The notes under the pieces were generated by a model that saw only the letters and a list, made by a program, of their open reading frames with translations, was not told where the DNA came from and did no database searches. The translations under genes and the position numbers were made by a program. Below, piece after piece: positions 47,405 to 56,588 of a DNA stretch of 64,000 nt. Origin of the DNA: Pseudomonas sp. PDNC002 (lineage in GTDB: Bacteria > Pseudomonadota > Gammaproteobacteria > Pseudomonadales > Pseudomonadaceae). The stretch covers positions 1,761,001 through 1,825,000 of the forward strand of contig NZ_CP070356.1 of the NCBI RefSeq assembly GCF_016919445.1, written 5' to 3'. Numbering within the stretch: the first letter of the stretch is position 1; each line of letters starts with the position of its first letter.

Positions 47405-47652
47405 AAGCGCTGATGCTCGTCCTCCCGGCATTGATCGCCGGCTGCGCCACGACCTCACCGAAGCTCATGGAAATCCGCATCCCCATCCCAGTACCCTGCC
47501 TGGCGCCGGCTGTCGAAGCCCCGCAATTCGCCACCGCCGACCTGCGACCCGTGGATGACCTGCAGACCAAGGTGCGAGCCCTGCTGGCCGAGCGACAGCA
47601 ACACCTGGCCTACGAAACCCGCCTGCGTGCCGCCCTCGATGCGTGCGGCTGA
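47401..47652 (+). CDS. Outer-membrane spanin lipoprotein (Rz1-like)
   Basis: 83 residues, lipobox LIAGC with Cys15 lipidated, proline-rich after it (IPIPVPCLAPAVEAP), as in Rz1-type o-spanins. Last gene of the tailocin. It begins at the end of the Rz-like gene (ATGA) rather than nested within it. Confidence 0.82.
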   Translation: MKALMLVLPALIAGCATTSPKLMEIRIPIPVPCLAPAVEAPQFATADLRPVDDLQTKVRALLAERQQHLAYETRLRAALDACG

Positions 47653-47746
47653 ACCGTCCCGCCTTCGTCGGCAGGGGCGCCGCGCGTATTGCGCTGGCGC
47701 CCGGCCTTGGGCTACTGTTCGGCCATCGCTAGGCGAGACCGCAACC

Positions 47747-47815
47747 GTGATCCACCGCACCCGCATCATCACCTCCCTCCTCAAGGCATTCGCCCGTTGG
47801 CGCTGGCGCGCCTGA
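47747..47815 (+). CDS. trpL: trpGDC leader peptide
   Basis: A 22-codon frame from GTG (VIHRTRIITSLLKAFARWRW plus RA) with two Trp codons near the end. Its last seven residues, ARWRWRA, equal the trpE leader. It stands 154 bases upstream of trpG in a 317-base gap and is followed by an attenuator-like stem. The ribosome site is weak, so the exact start is uncertain. Confidence 0.65.
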   Translation: MIHRTRIITSLLKAFARWRWRA

Positions 47816-47826
47816 TTCCTTCTTTC

Positions 47827-47841
47827 CCGGCATAGCGCCGG
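47827..47841 (+). promoter_or_regulatory. Attenuator-type hairpin before trpG
   Basis: CCGGC, 5-base loop, GCCGG, then TCTCTTCTT, starting 11 bases after the leader stop. The loop and right arm contain AGCGCC, which can pair with GGCGCT inside the Trp-Arg-Trp codons, giving a plausible alternative (antiterminator) fold. Confidence 0.5.
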
Positions 47842-47969
47842 TCTCTTCTTACGCGTCCATTTCTCCCATCCGCTGGCATAATTGCCAGATTCGCGTAGCC
47901 CGCAGGGCCGCATCGGGTGTCGACGATGGCGCGATCCGAAAGCAGTGCAATCATGAGGTTTGAGCAGAC

Positions 47970-48566
47970 ATGCTGCTGATGATCGATAACTACGATTCCT
48001 TCACCTACAACCTGGTGCAGTACTTCGCCGAGTTGAAGGCCGACATCCACGTCATTCGCAATGACGAGCTGAGCGTCGACGAGATCGCCGCGCTCAACCC
48101 CGAGCGCATCGTCCTGTCCCCCGGCCCGTGCACGCCGAACGAGGCGGGCGTATCCCTGGCAGTCATCGAGCGCTTCGCCGGCAAGCTACCGCTGCTGGGT
48201 GTGTGCCTGGGCCATCAGTCCATCGGCCAGGCCTTCGGCGGTGACGTGGTGCGGGCCCGCCAGGTCATGCACGGCAAGGTCAGCCCGGTGTTCCACAAGG
48301 ACCAGGGCGTGTTCGCCGGCCTGAACAACCCGCTGACCCAGACTCGCTACCATTCCCTGGTGGTCAAGCGCGAGACGCTTCCCGATTGCCTGGAGATCAC
48401 CGCCTGGACGGCGCTGGAAGACGGCTCGATCGACGAGATCATGGGCCTGCGCCACAAGACGCTGAACGTCGAGGGCGTGCAGTTCCACCCCGAGTCGATC
48501 CTCTCCGAACAGGGCCACGAAATGCTGGCCAACTTCCTCCAGCAGACCGGTGGGGTGCGCGCATGA
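47970..48566 (+). CDS. trpG: Anthranilate synthase component II (glutamine amidotransferase)
   Basis: 198 residues. Hydrolyses glutamine and passes ammonia to TrpE. Catalytic Cys79 in [17 protein letters not shown] and the His/Glu pair in VQFHPESIL. The N-terminus [19 protein letters not shown] is typical. The trpG stop overlaps trpD by four bases. In many pseudomonads the subunit also serves folate synthesis. Confidence 0.97.
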   Translation: MLLMIDNYDSFTYNLVQYFAELKADIHVIRNDELSVDEIAALNPERIVLSPGPCTPNEAGVSLAVIERFAGKLPLLGVCLGHQSIGQAFGGDVVRARQVMHGKVSPVFHKDQGVFAGLNNPLTQTRYHSLVVKRETLPDCLEITAWTALEDGSIDEIMGLRHKTLNVEGVQFHPESILSEQGHEMLANFLQQTGGVRA

Positions 48567-49612
48567 ACATCAAGGAAGCCCTCAACCGCGTGGTCAACCA
48601 GCTGGACCTCTCCACCGAGGAAATGCAGGACGTCATGCGCGAGATCATGACCGGGCAGTGCACCGACGCGCAGATCGGCGCCTTCCTCATGGGCATGCGC
48701 ATGAAGAGCGAGACCATCGACGAGATCGTCGGCGCCGTCGCGGTGATGCGCGAGCTGGCCGACCAGGTCGAACTGGACAGCCTCAAGCACGTGGTCGACG
48801 TGGTCGGCACCGGTGGCGACGGCGCGAACATCTTCAACGTGTCCTCGGCGGCAGCCTTCGTGGTTGCCGCGGCGGGCGGCAAGGTCGCCAAGCACGGTAA
48901 CCGCGCCGTCTCCGGCAAGAGCGGCAGCGCCGACCTGCTGGAAGCTGCCGGCATCTACCTGGACCTCAAACCGGTCCAGGTGAAACGCTGCATCGAGACT
49001 GTCGGTGTCGGCTTCATGTTCGCCCAGGTCCATCACAAGGCCATGAAGCATGCCGCCGCGCCACGCCGCGAGCTGGGCCTGCGCACCCTGTTCAACATGC
49101 TCGGCCCGCTGACCAACCCGGCCGGTGTGAAGCACCAGGTGGTCGGCGTGTTCAGCCAGGCGCTGTGCCGTCCGCTGGCCGAGGTGCTCAAACGCCTGGG
49201 CAGTGAACACATCCTGGTGGTGCATTCCCGCGACGGCCTGGATGAGTTCAGCCTTGCGGCACCGACCCACGTGGCCGAACTGAGGGACGGCGTGGTCACC
49301 GAGTACGAGGTGCAGCCCGAAGACTTCGGCATCAAGAGCCAGAGCCTGATCGGCCTGACTGTCGACAGCCCGCAGCAATCGCTGGAGCTGATCCGTGACG
49401 CCCTGGGCCGTCGCAAGACCGAGGCCGGGCAGAAGGCCGCCGAGCTGATCGTGCTCAATGCCGGCGCGGCGCTCTACGCAGCCGACCTGGCGACCAGCCT
49501 GCATGAAGGCATGCAATTGGCCCACGACGCCCTGCACACCGGGCTGGCGCGGGAAAAAATGGAAGAACTGGCGGCCTTCACCGCCGTTTACCGAGAGGAG
49601 AACGCACAGTGA
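48563..49612 (+). CDS. trpD: Anthranilate phosphoribosyltransferase
   Basis: 349 residues. Joins anthranilate and PRPP. Motifs [16 protein letters not shown] (PRPP loop), [20 protein letters not shown] and LGPLTNPA are intact. It begins in the ATGA overlap with trpG, and its stop overlaps the trpC GTG by three bases. Confidence 0.97.
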   Translation: MNIKEALNRVVNQLDLSTEEMQDVMREIMTGQCTDAQIGAFLMGMRMKSETIDEIVGAVAVMRELADQVELDSLKHVVDVVGTGGDGANIFNVSSAAAFVVAAAGGKVAKHGNRAVSGKSGSADLLEAAGIYLDLKPVQVKRCIETVGVGFMFAQVHHKAMKHAAAPRRELGLRTLFNMLGPLTNPAGVKHQVVGVFSQALCRPLAEVLKRLGSEHILVVHSRDGLDEFSLAAPTHVAELRDGVVTEYEVQPEDFGIKSQSLIGLTVDSPQQSLELIRDALGRRKTEAGQKAAELIVLNAGAALYAADLATSLHEGMQLAHDALHTGLAREKMEELAAFTAVYREENAQ

Positions 49613-50445
49613 GTGTGCCGACGGTTCTGCAGAAGATCCTGGCCCGCAAGGCCGAAGAAGTCGCCGATCGCCGCACCCGCGTGAGCATCGCCGAGCTGGA
49701 ACAGCTGGCGCGTGCCGCGGACGCACCGCGCGGATTCGCCAACGCGCTGCTGGAGCGCGCCAAGCGCCGCGAGCCAGCGGTCATCGCCGAGGTGAAGAAA
49801 GCGTCGCCGAGCAAGGGCATCCTGCGCGAGAACTTCGACCCCGCCGACATCGCCCGCAGTTATGAGGAGGGCGGCGCCGCCTGCCTCTCCGTGCTGACCG
49901 ATATCGATTTCTTCCTTGGCAGCGATGCGTATCTCAAGGAAGCCCGCGCCGCCTGCAAGCTGCCGGTGATCCGCAAGGATTTCCTGATCGACCCGTACCA
50001 GGTGGTGGAAGCACGTGCCATCGGCGCCGACTGCATCCTGCTGATCGTCTCCGCGCTGGACGACGTGCGCATGGCCGAACTGGCCTCGGTGGCCAAGGAC
50101 GTCGGCCTCGACGTGCTAGTGGAAGTGCACGACGCGGTGGAACTGGAGCGCGCGCTGAAGACCTTGGACACCCCGCTGGTCGGCATCAACAACCGCAACC
50201 TGCACACCTTCGAAGTGAGCCTGGAGACCACCCTCGACCTGCTGCCGGAAATTCCGCGCGAGCGCATGGTGATCACCGAGAGCGGCATCCTCAATCGCGC
50301 CGATGTCGAGCTGATGGAAGTCAGCGACGTGTTCGGCTTCTTGGTCGGTGAAGCCTTCATGCGTGCCGAAGAGCCGGGCACCGAACTCAAGCGCCTGTTC
50401 TTCCCCGAGCGCAGCAAGGTCAAGCTGGGCGCCGATCCGGACTGA
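49609..50445 (+). CDS. trpC: Indole-3-glycerol-phosphate synthase
   Basis: 278 residues, monofunctional TIM-barrel IGPS (not fused to TrpF). Seen: [44 protein letters not shown] and [12 protein letters not shown]. The GTG start follows GAGAGGAGAACGCACA. Last gene of trpGDC; a strong terminator follows. Confidence 0.97.
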   Translation: MSVPTVLQKILARKAEEVADRRTRVSIAELEQLARAADAPRGFANALLERAKRREPAVIAEVKKASPSKGILRENFDPADIARSYEEGGAACLSVLTDIDFFLGSDAYLKEARAACKLPVIRKDFLIDPYQVVEARAIGADCILLIVSALDDVRMAELASVAKDVGLDVLVEVHDAVELERALKTLDTPLVGINNRNLHTFEVSLETTLDLLPEIPRERMVITESGILNRADVELMEVSDVFGFLVGEAFMRAEEPGTELKRLFFPERSKVKLGADPD

Positions 50446-50461
50446 CTTTTCCTGCAGACAC

Positions 50462-50489
50462 AAAAAAGCCGGCGATTGCCGGCTTTTTT
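50462..50489. terminator. Bidirectional terminator between trpC and vfr
   Basis: AAAAAAGCCGGC, 4-base loop, GCCGGCTTTTTT: a perfect 12-bp stem with A- and T-runs on either side, between convergent trpC and vfr. Confidence 0.95.
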
Positions 50490-50505
50490 GCTTTCTGGGG
50501 GCGCT

Positions 50506-51153
50506 TCAGCGGGTGCCGAAGACCACCATGGTCTTGCCTTTCACATGCACCAGGCCTTGTTCCTCCAGGCTCTTGAGCACGCGGCCGACCATCTCGCGGG
50601 AGCAGCCGACGATGCGGCCGATTTCCTGGCGGGTGATCTTGATCTGCATGCCGTCCGGGTGAGTCATGGCGTCCGGCTGCTGGCACAGGTCCAGCAGAGT
50701 GCGGGCAACGCGGCCGGTGACATCGAGGAAGGCCAGGTCGCCAACCTTGCGCGTGGTCTTGCGCAGGCGATCGGCCATCTGGCTGCCCAGGGTGAAGAGA
50801 ATCTCCGGATCCTGCTGGCTCAGTTCGCGGAATTTCGCGTAGCTGATCTCGGCGACTTCGCATTCGGTCTTGGCGCGAATCCAGGCACTGCGCTCCTGGC
50901 CGGTGCTGCCTTCTTTCTCGAAGAGTCCCATCTCCCCGAAGAAGTCACCTGTGTTGAGATAACCGATGATCATCTCGCGACCGTCGTCATCTTCGATCAG
51001 GACGGTCACAGAGCCCTTGATGATGAAGAACAGGCTTTCGCAGCGGTCGCCAGCGTAGATGATGGTGCTCTTGGCGGTGAAGCGGCGGCGGTGACAGTGC
51101 GCGAGCAGCTTGTCGAGGTTCTTGATTTTGGGTGTGAGGGTAATAGCTACCAT
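50506..51153 (-). CDS. vfr: cAMP-activated global regulator Vfr (CRP family)
   Basis: 215 residues. The cyclic-nucleotide pocket is visible as [14 protein letters not shown] and [19 protein letters not shown]. The C-terminal helix-turn-helix is [21 protein letters not shown]. Vfr controls virulence, twitching motility and quorum sensing in P. aeruginosa. The ATG ([12 protein letters not shown]) gives the standard length; an upstream ATG would add 13 residues. A 376-base gap upstream probably carries promoters for vfr and the divergent OsmC-like gene. Confidence 0.95.
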   Translation of the reverse strand: MVAITLTPKIKNLDKLLAHCHRRRFTAKSTIIYAGDRCESLFFIIKGSVTVLIEDDDGREMIIGYLNTGDFFGEMGLFEKEGSTGQERSAWIRAKTECEVAEISYAKFRELSQQDPEILFTLGSQMADRLRKTTRKVGDLAFLDVTGRVARTLLDLCQQPDAMTHPDGMQIKITRQEIGRIVGCSREMVGRVLKSLEEQGLVHVKGKTMVVFGTR

Positions 51154-51529
51154 GCCCGAGTCCCGGAAAGTATAAGAGTGGCCTTTGCACAACAGGCGTC
51201 TAATGATTTTTATGTACAGCTGTAGTGCCGTGCGTCCCTGGCTCGATCCCCCTCGATCCCCAGGGCGGCAAGATTGCCCATCAAAAGCGCTCTTACCTGT
51301 GCGTAAACCGGCAAGAGCTTAACAGACGACGTGTTACCAACAATCGGAAAGCTGGAACATTCGTTCGGGCAATTTCCGAGAGTGTGCCAGTAAACTGGCG
51401 TCAGCTTAAGTCATAAATGCATACTTGCCGTGTGGAAATGAGACCTGGCTAACAGCCGCTGGCGCTGCTGGGCCCGCGAAGGCGCTGTGTTAAGCTGTCG
51501 CCCCTTTTTTCTCGGCGGAGTCCTTTGCA
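51154..51529. other. Divergent intergenic region vfr / OsmC-like gene
   Basis: 376 bases without a gene. A/T-richer than its surroundings between about 51300 and 51440. I see no clean palindromic CRP/Vfr site and no other structure I can name, except a run of six T 16 bases before the OsmC-like ATG. Confidence 0.45.
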
Positions 51530-51952
51530 ATGAAAGCGCGAATTCAGTGGGCTGGCGAGGCCATGTTCCTCGGTGAATCCGGCAGCGGCCACGTCGTGGT
51601 GATGGACGGTCCGCCGGATGCCGGTGGCCGTAACCTGGGCGTGCGTCCGATGGAGATGCTCCTGCTCGGCCTGGGCGGTTGCACCAACTTCGACGTTGTC
51701 AGCATCCTGAAGAAAGGCCGCCAGCCGGTGGAAAGCTGCGAAGCCTTCCTTGAAGCCGAGCGTGCCGACGAAGACCCGAAGGTGTTCACCAAGATCCACG
51801 TGCATTTCGTGGTCAAGGGCCGTGGTCTGAAGGAAGCGCAGGTCAAGCGTGCAGTCGAGTTGTCGGCCGAGAAGTATTGCTCCGCCTCGATCATGCTCGG
51901 CCGTGCCGGCGTCGAGATCACCCACGACTACGAGATCGTGGAACTGGGCTGA
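51530..51952 (+). CDS. OsmC family protein (YhfA-like)
   Basis: 140 residues, OsmC/Ohr fold. Seen: GVRPMEMLLLGLGGCTNFDVVSIL with the first conserved Cys, then AVELSAEKYCSASIML with the second. Members are thiol peroxidases or of unknown role; this one is of the YhfA subgroup. It stands between vfr and speD, as PA0653 does (recalled). A 9-bp hairpin follows the gene. Confidence 0.88.
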   Translation: MKARIQWAGEAMFLGESGSGHVVVMDGPPDAGGRNLGVRPMEMLLLGLGGCTNFDVVSILKKGRQPVESCEAFLEAERADEDPKVFTKIHVHFVVKGRGLKEAQVKRAVELSAEKYCSASIMLGRAGVEITHDYEIVELG

Positions 51953-51995
51953 CAGCCACCTTCATCCTTTCATCATCAAGGGTGCGCAAACTCTG

Positions 51996-52017
51996 GCAGA
52001 GGTCGACTGACCTCTGC
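51996..52017 (+). terminator. Hairpin after the OsmC-like gene
   Basis: GCAGAGGTC, GACT, GACCTCTGC: a perfect 9-bp stem with a 4-base loop. A six-T run lies 13 bases further on. It could end the OsmC-like transcript or sit in the speD leader. Confidence 0.6.
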
Positions 52018-52178
52018 ATAATGCGCCACCTTTTTTCAGGGCCATCCCGCCCGAAACCAAGCAACCACAATCGCCATCGCGAAGAGGTGTAAACCGTCCT
52101 ACGCAGGTGCCGCCGTACGCATCTGACGGGCATGCTCAACCACGCGGCAGAGCCGCATTTGATGAGAGTTATCCCACG

Positions 52179-52973
52179 GTGAAAAGCAAACTCAAGCTCC
52201 ACGGGTTCAACAACCTGACGAAGACCTTGAGCTTCAACATCTATGACATCTGCTATGCCGAGACGCCTGAAGACCAGCAGGCCTACGTGCAGTACATCGA
52301 CGAAGAGTACGATGCTGAACGACTCACGCAGATCCTCACCGATGTTGTCGACATCATTGGCGCAAACATCCTGAACATCGCCCGTCAGGATTACGATCCG
52401 CAAGGCGCCAGCGTGACCATCCTGATCTCCGAGCAACCGGTCACCCCGACCGACAGCCAGATCGAGGAATCCCCGGGGCCGCTACCGGAAACCATCCTGG
52501 CGCACCTCGACAAGAGCCATATCACCGTGCACACCTATCCGGAGATCCATCCGGTGGAAGGCATCGCGACCTTCCGTGTGGATATCGATGTGTCGACCTG
52601 CGGCGTCATCTCGCCGCTCAAGGCGCTCAACTACCTGATCCACCAGTTCGATTCGGACATCGTCACCGTGGATTACCGCGTGCGCGGCTTTACCCGCGAC
52701 GTGGAAGGCAAGAAGCACTTCATCGACCACGAGATCAACTCGATCCAGAACTATCTCTCCGATGACACGTACGAGGCCTACCAGATGACCGACGTGAACG
52801 TGTACCAGGAGAACCTGTTCCACACCAAGATGCTGCTCAAGGAGTTCGACCTGGACAATTACCTGTTCGGCGACGCGACCCGCAACCTGTCGCCCGAGCA
52901 GCGCAAGCAGGTGGAAGAGCGCGTGCGCCACGAGATGCTGGAGATCTTCTACGCGCGCAACATGCCGCGCTGA
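52179..52973 (+). CDS. speD: S-adenosylmethionine decarboxylase proenzyme
   Basis: 264 residues from the GTG, the family length of the gammaproteobacterial SpeD. Self-cleaves at Lys112-Ser113 in [14 protein letters not shown] to form the pyruvoyl group. The product, decarboxylated SAM, feeds spermidine synthesis. Other motifs: [15 protein letters not shown] and [19 protein letters not shown]. An upstream in-frame ATG would add 24 unrelated residues, so GTG is preferred despite no strong ribosome site. Confidence 0.95.
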   Translation: MKSKLKLHGFNNLTKTLSFNIYDICYAETPEDQQAYVQYIDEEYDAERLTQILTDVVDIIGANILNIARQDYDPQGASVTILISEQPVTPTDSQIEESPGPLPETILAHLDKSHITVHTYPEIHPVEGIATFRVDIDVSTCGVISPLKALNYLIHQFDSDIVTVDYRVRGFTRDVEGKKHFIDHEINSIQNYLSDDTYEAYQMTDVNVYQENLFHTKMLLKEFDLDNYLFGDATRNLSPEQRKQVEERVRHEMLEIFYARNMPR

Positions 52974-52991
52974 TCTCCCGGTTGCATGCAG

Positions 52992-53018
52992 AAAGGGCGC
53001 CCAGTGGGCGCCCTTTTT
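52992..53018. terminator. Bidirectional terminator between speD and the carbonic anhydrase gene
   Basis: AAAGGGCGCCC, AGT, GGGCGCCCTTT followed by TT; an 11-bp perfect stem between convergent genes. Confidence 0.92.
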
Positions 53019-53031
53019 CGTTTCGGTTCGT

Positions 53032-53787
53032 TCAGTCCTCGTCCACTTCGCGCCCGGTCGCCGATTGCGTCGGGCGATGGTTATCCGGGAACAGCTGGTG
53101 GAACTGGCTGATCTGCTGCTTCGACATCTCAATGGGTTTCTCGAACAACACCCACTGCACGCCTTCGGTACATGGCGGAGTGGTGAGGGAACCATGGTAG
53201 AACAGGTGGTGGCTTGCCGCTGGAACCAGCTTGGCCAGGTTCGGCGCCAGCCCGGCGGCGAGTTGCACCTCCTGACCCTCCTTGGCTGGTAGATGCTTCC
53301 ACAGTTGTGCCAGCTCCTTGTTCGCACGTCCCTCCTTGATCATCAGTCCGAGGACCAGAAGGTGGCCTTCCTTGTCCTGGTTCACCAGGTGCATCTCCAT
53401 GGGATAGGACTGGTGACCGAGCTGATGCTCGCTGGGGTTGTGGAAGTGGAATTGCAGCAGGCGGTACTCGGTGCCCTTGTAGGTCAACGTGTCGCCTTCG
53501 GCGGCGCTGGCCTGGATGGTGTGGCCGTTATTGATCAGCTTGAGCGGGACCTTGCCGTAATGGAGCTTCAGTTCCGAGGTGTCGACCTTCTGCGGCTGGA
53601 TCTGGGACTTCTCCACATCGATCGGCGATTGTTCGTGGCCGCTGGCGCATAGCGCGCTGCCCAGCTCTCCCCAGTGCGCCGGGCCCTGGTCGCCGCTGTA
53701 CGTCCAGTGAGCGTCGCTGGCGTGGGCGGTGGAAAGGGCAAGGCAGAGCGGGGCGAACACAACGGAAAAACGGGTAAGCAAGCGCAT
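53032..53787 (-). CDS. Periplasmic alpha-class carbonic anhydrase
   Basis: 251 residues with a signal peptide ending STAHA. Alpha-CA signature: WTYSGDQGPAHWGEL, QSPIDV, the zinc histidines in LLQFHFHNPSEH and MEMHLVN, and LTTPPCTEGVQW near the end. It interconverts CO2 and bicarbonate in the periplasm. The start MRLLTRFSVV was chosen because it begins the signal peptide. I do not recall this gene at the speD-coq7 junction of PAO1. Confidence 0.93.
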   Translation of the reverse strand: MRLLTRFSVVFAPLCLALSTAHASDAHWTYSGDQGPAHWGELGSALCASGHEQSPIDVEKSQIQPQKVDTSELKLHYGKVPLKLINNGHTIQASAAEGDTLTYKGTEYRLLQFHFHNPSEHQLGHQSYPMEMHLVNQDKEGHLLVLGLMIKEGRANKELAQLWKHLPAKEGQEVQLAAGLAPNLAKLVPAASHHLFYHGSLTTPPCTEGVQWVLFEKPIEMSKQQISQFHQLFPDNHRPTQSATGREVDED

Positions 53788-53881
53788 GGAAACTCCGGTT
53801 GGGTGAACAGCCGGAGCAGCATCCACGGCGCGATTGCGGCGTGGAAGGCGGAAGGTAAAGGTTGGGAATATTTCCAGTGCT

Positions 53882-53922
53882 GAAGAGAAAAGATCCGGGG
53901 CGACGCACTGCCATCGCCCCGG
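53882..53922 (-). terminator. coq7 terminator
   Basis: CCGGGGCGA, 10-base loop, TCGCCCCGG, then ATCTTTTCTC on the minus strand, 11 bases after the coq7 stop. Confidence 0.85.
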
Positions 53923-53932
53923 TCGGGGGAGA

Positions 53933-54580
53933 TCAGATCCGGTAGGTGGACTTGGTCATCACCTTGGACAGCAGGGTCATGCCGAACTTCACCGGCGCCG
54001 GGAAGCGCAGGCCGCCGGCCTCGATGGCGCTGGTGGCGTGGTGCTCCTCGTCCTCGCGCATCTGCTCGAGGATGGCGCGGGACTTCTGGTCTTCGGCGGG
54101 GATTTCCGCCAGGTGTTCGTCCAGGTGCTTGCACACCTGGTCTTCGGTGGCGGCGACGAAGCCCAGGCTGACGCGGTCGCTGATCAGACCGGCAGCAGCG
54201 CCAACGCCGAACGACAGACCGTAGAAGATCGGATTGAGCACGCTCGGGCGGCTGCCCAGCTCGCGGATGCGCTGTTCGCACCAGGCGAGATGGTCGACTT
54301 CCTCGTCGGCGGCTTCTTCCATGGCCTTGCGCACTTTCGGCAGCTTGGCGGTCAGGGCCTGGCCCTGGTACAGCGCCTGGGCGCAGACCTCTCCGGTATG
54401 GTTGATACGCATCAGGCCGGCGACATGACGGGCGTCGGTTTCGCTGAGCTCGGCATCCGGCTGGACGATGGCAGGGGACGGACGGCCCGGATGACCACTG
54501 AACGGCAGCAGGGTCCGCAGCGCGGCATCGGCCTGCAGCAGGAAGCGGTCGGCGGGGGAGTAGTGACGGTCGGCGGACAT
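53933..54580 (-). CDS. coq7: 2-nonaprenyl-3-methyl-6-methoxy-1,4-benzoquinol hydroxylase (Coq7)
   Basis: 215-residue di-iron monooxygenase for the penultimate step of ubiquinone synthesis. Iron ligands are in [28 protein letters not shown] and [13 protein letters not shown], the two-ExxH layout of the family. Pseudomonads use Coq7 in place of UbiF. Its own terminator follows. Confidence 0.94.
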   Translation of the reverse strand: MSADRHYSPADRFLLQADAALRTLLPFSGHPGRPSPAIVQPDAELSETDARHVAGLMRINHTGEVCAQALYQGQALTAKLPKVRKAMEEAADEEVDHLAWCEQRIRELGSRPSVLNPIFYGLSFGVGAAAGLISDRVSLGFVAATEDQVCKHLDEHLAEIPAEDQKSRAILEQMREDEEHHATSAIEAGGLRFPAPVKFGMTLLSKVMTKSTYRI

Positions 54581-54670
54581 GGCGCACCTCCGGAAGGAAC
54601 ATTCGCCTGGCAGTTTACCGGATGGCGGATGACAGGTCTTGCCGTGGTGCGCGCAGGGTCCTGCCGACGA

Positions 54671-55009
54671 TCAGCCCGGCGGCCAGTGCATCTGGCGCTG
54701 ACCGAGCACATGCATGTGGATATGGTGCACGGTCTGGCCGCCCAGGTCGTTGCAGTTCATCACCACGCGGAAACCGTCATCGCAGCCTTCTTCCTTGGCC
54801 AGGCGCTGGGCGGTGAAGACGACATGGCCGACCAGCGATTTGTCGGCTTCGGTCAGGTCGTTGAGGGTGGCGATGTGCTTCTTCGGGATTACCAGGAAGT
54901 GCACCGGCGCCTGTGGGCCGATGTCGTGGAAGGCGATCACCTGGTCATCTTCATAGAGCTTGCGCGCGGGGATTTCCCCGGCGACGATCTTGCAGAACAG
55001 ACAGTCCAC
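54671..55009 (-). CDS. HIT family nucleotide-binding hydrolase (HinT-like)
   Basis: 112 residues. The histidine triad reads VHHIHMHVLG, and the N-terminus MDCLFCKIVAGEIPARKLYED is typical of HinT purine nucleoside phosphoramidases. The GTG start is preceded by CCGGAGGAATGTTTC. Divergent from the ATPase gene with a 93-base gap. Confidence 0.92.
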   Translation of the reverse strand: MDCLFCKIVAGEIPARKLYEDDQVIAFHDIGPQAPVHFLVIPKKHIATLNDLTEADKSLVGHVVFTAQRLAKEEGCDDGFRVVMNCNDLGGQTVHHIHMHVLGQRQMHWPPG

Positions 55010-55102
55010 GAAACATTCCTCCGGCCATGTGGTTAGGAGCAGGAGTTTAACGGCCGTCGCCTTCCGCGCCCAGTTCCGGGCCGGTCAACGCAAGGAGCCA
55101 GC

Positions 55103-56584
55103 GTGCAGAACGATATCCATGACCTGGGCCTGGTGCTCGATTCCAGGGTCAAGCTGATCGTCATCGAATCCTGGGACGAGCCCCGCGTCCTGGAGACCCT
55201 GACGGGCCTGGCGGTGCGCCGCGGGCTGAACCTGCAGTTGTGGTCAGCGACCGAAGGCCTGCAGCGCCTCGGGTTCGGCGGCGAAGCGCAGGGAGGGGAC
55301 GACAGCCGTGAGGCGGAAACCGCCCTGCGGCTGATCAAGGCCGACCCGCAGCCGAATCTGTACGTGCTGTGCGACCTGCATCCCTATCTGCTGGACAACC
55401 CTCGCGCGGTGCGCCTGCTCAAGGAAATCGCCATGGCCGAGGGCAACTTCCGTCCCACCGTGGTGCTGGTTTCCCACGCGCTGAAGCTGCCGGCGGAAGT
55501 CCAGCGTTTCGCTGCCCGCTTCTCTCTTTCGCTGCCCTCCGAGGATGAGCTGGTCGGCATCGTCCGCGAGGAGGCAACGCGCTGGAGCGAGCGGAATCGC
55601 GGCTCGCGCGTGCGTACCGATAACCGCACCTTGCGCCAGGTGGTGAAGAACCTGCGCGGATTGACCCACGGCGAAGCTCGCCTGCTGGCGCGCAGCGTGA
55701 TCTGCAATGACGGCGCGATCACCCAGGAAGACCTGCCGGAACTCAATCGCACCAAGTTCGAGTTGCTCAATCTCGACGGCGTGTTGAGTTTCGAGCATGA
55801 CACCGCGCGCTTCGCCGAAGTGGGCGGCCTAGCCAATCTGAAACGCTGGCTGGGCGAGCGGCAGGGCGCCTTCACGGAGGGCAAGGACAAGGATCTGCCC
55901 AAGGGTGTGCTGCTGGTCGGCGTGCAGGGCGGCGGTAAGAGCCTGGCGGCCAAGGCCATTGCCGGCCTCTGGGGACTGCCGCTGCTGCGCCTGGACTTCG
56001 GCAGCCTGTACAACAAGTATTTCGGCGAGACCGAGCGCAACCTGCGCGAGGCGTTGCGCCTGGCCGACAGCATGGCGCCCTGCGTGTTGTGGGCGGACGA
56101 GATCGAGAAAGGGGTGGCGACCGGTGACCAGGATAACGGCGTCAGCCAGCGTGTCCTGGCCACCCTGCTGACCTGGATGGCCGAGCGGAAGGCACCGGTG
56201 TTCATGGTGGCCACGGCCAACGCCATCGAGCGCCTGCCGCCGGAGCTGGTGCGCAAGGGGCGATTCGACGAGTTGTTCTTCGTCGACCTGCCCGACGCGA
56301 CGGTGCGCATGGAGATCTTCCGTATCCACCTGGTTCGCCGCGAACTCGATGCGGGCCAGTTCGACCTGCCGGCATTGGCGGATGCAACGGACGGATTTTC
56401 CGGAGCGGAGATCGAACAAGCGGTCGTCGGCACCTTCTATGCCGCGCAGGCGCGGCAGAAGTCGGTGGATCAGTCGCTGTTGCTGGAAGAAATCCGCCGC
56501 ACCGCGCCACTTTCGGTGGTGATGGCGGAAGAGCTGGCTGCGTTGCGCAGCTGGGCCGATGGTCGCACGGTGCGAGCCGACTGA
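55103..56584 (+). CDS. AAA+ ATPase (PA0657-like)
   Basis: 493 residues. The N-terminal region of about 240 residues is not a known enzyme fold I can name. It is followed by an AAA module: Walker A LLVGVQGGGKSLAAKAI, Walker B CVLWADEIEKG, and the arginine-finger region LVRKGRFDELFFVDLPD. The C-terminal GFSGAEIEQAVVG sensor-2 helix resembles FtsH/VPS4-type ATPases and Ycf46-like proteins. Function unknown. The GTG start has CAAGGAGCCAGC. Confidence 0.88.
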   Translation: MQNDIHDLGLVLDSRVKLIVIESWDEPRVLETLTGLAVRRGLNLQLWSATEGLQRLGFGGEAQGGDDSREAETALRLIKADPQPNLYVLCDLHPYLLDNPRAVRLLKEIAMAEGNFRPTVVLVSHALKLPAEVQRFAARFSLSLPSEDELVGIVREEATRWSERNRGSRVRTDNRTLRQVVKNLRGLTHGEARLLARSVICNDGAITQEDLPELNRTKFELLNLDGVLSFEHDTARFAEVGGLANLKRWLGERQGAFTEGKDKDLPKGVLLVGVQGGGKSLAAKAIAGLWGLPLLRLDFGSLYNKYFGETERNLREALRLADSMAPCVLWADEIEKGVATGDQDNGVSQRVLATLLTWMAERKAPVFMVATANAIERLPPELVRKGRFDELFFVDLPDATVRMEIFRIHLVRRELDAGQFDLPALADATDGFSGAEIEQAVVGTFYAAQARQKSVDQSLLLEEIRRTAPLSVVMAEELAALRSWADGRTVRAD

Positions 56585-56588
56585 GCGC

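Noticed and set aside
31169..47652. Possible complete prophage
   Set aside because: No capsid, portal, terminase, integrase or replication genes; the content is a tailocin only.
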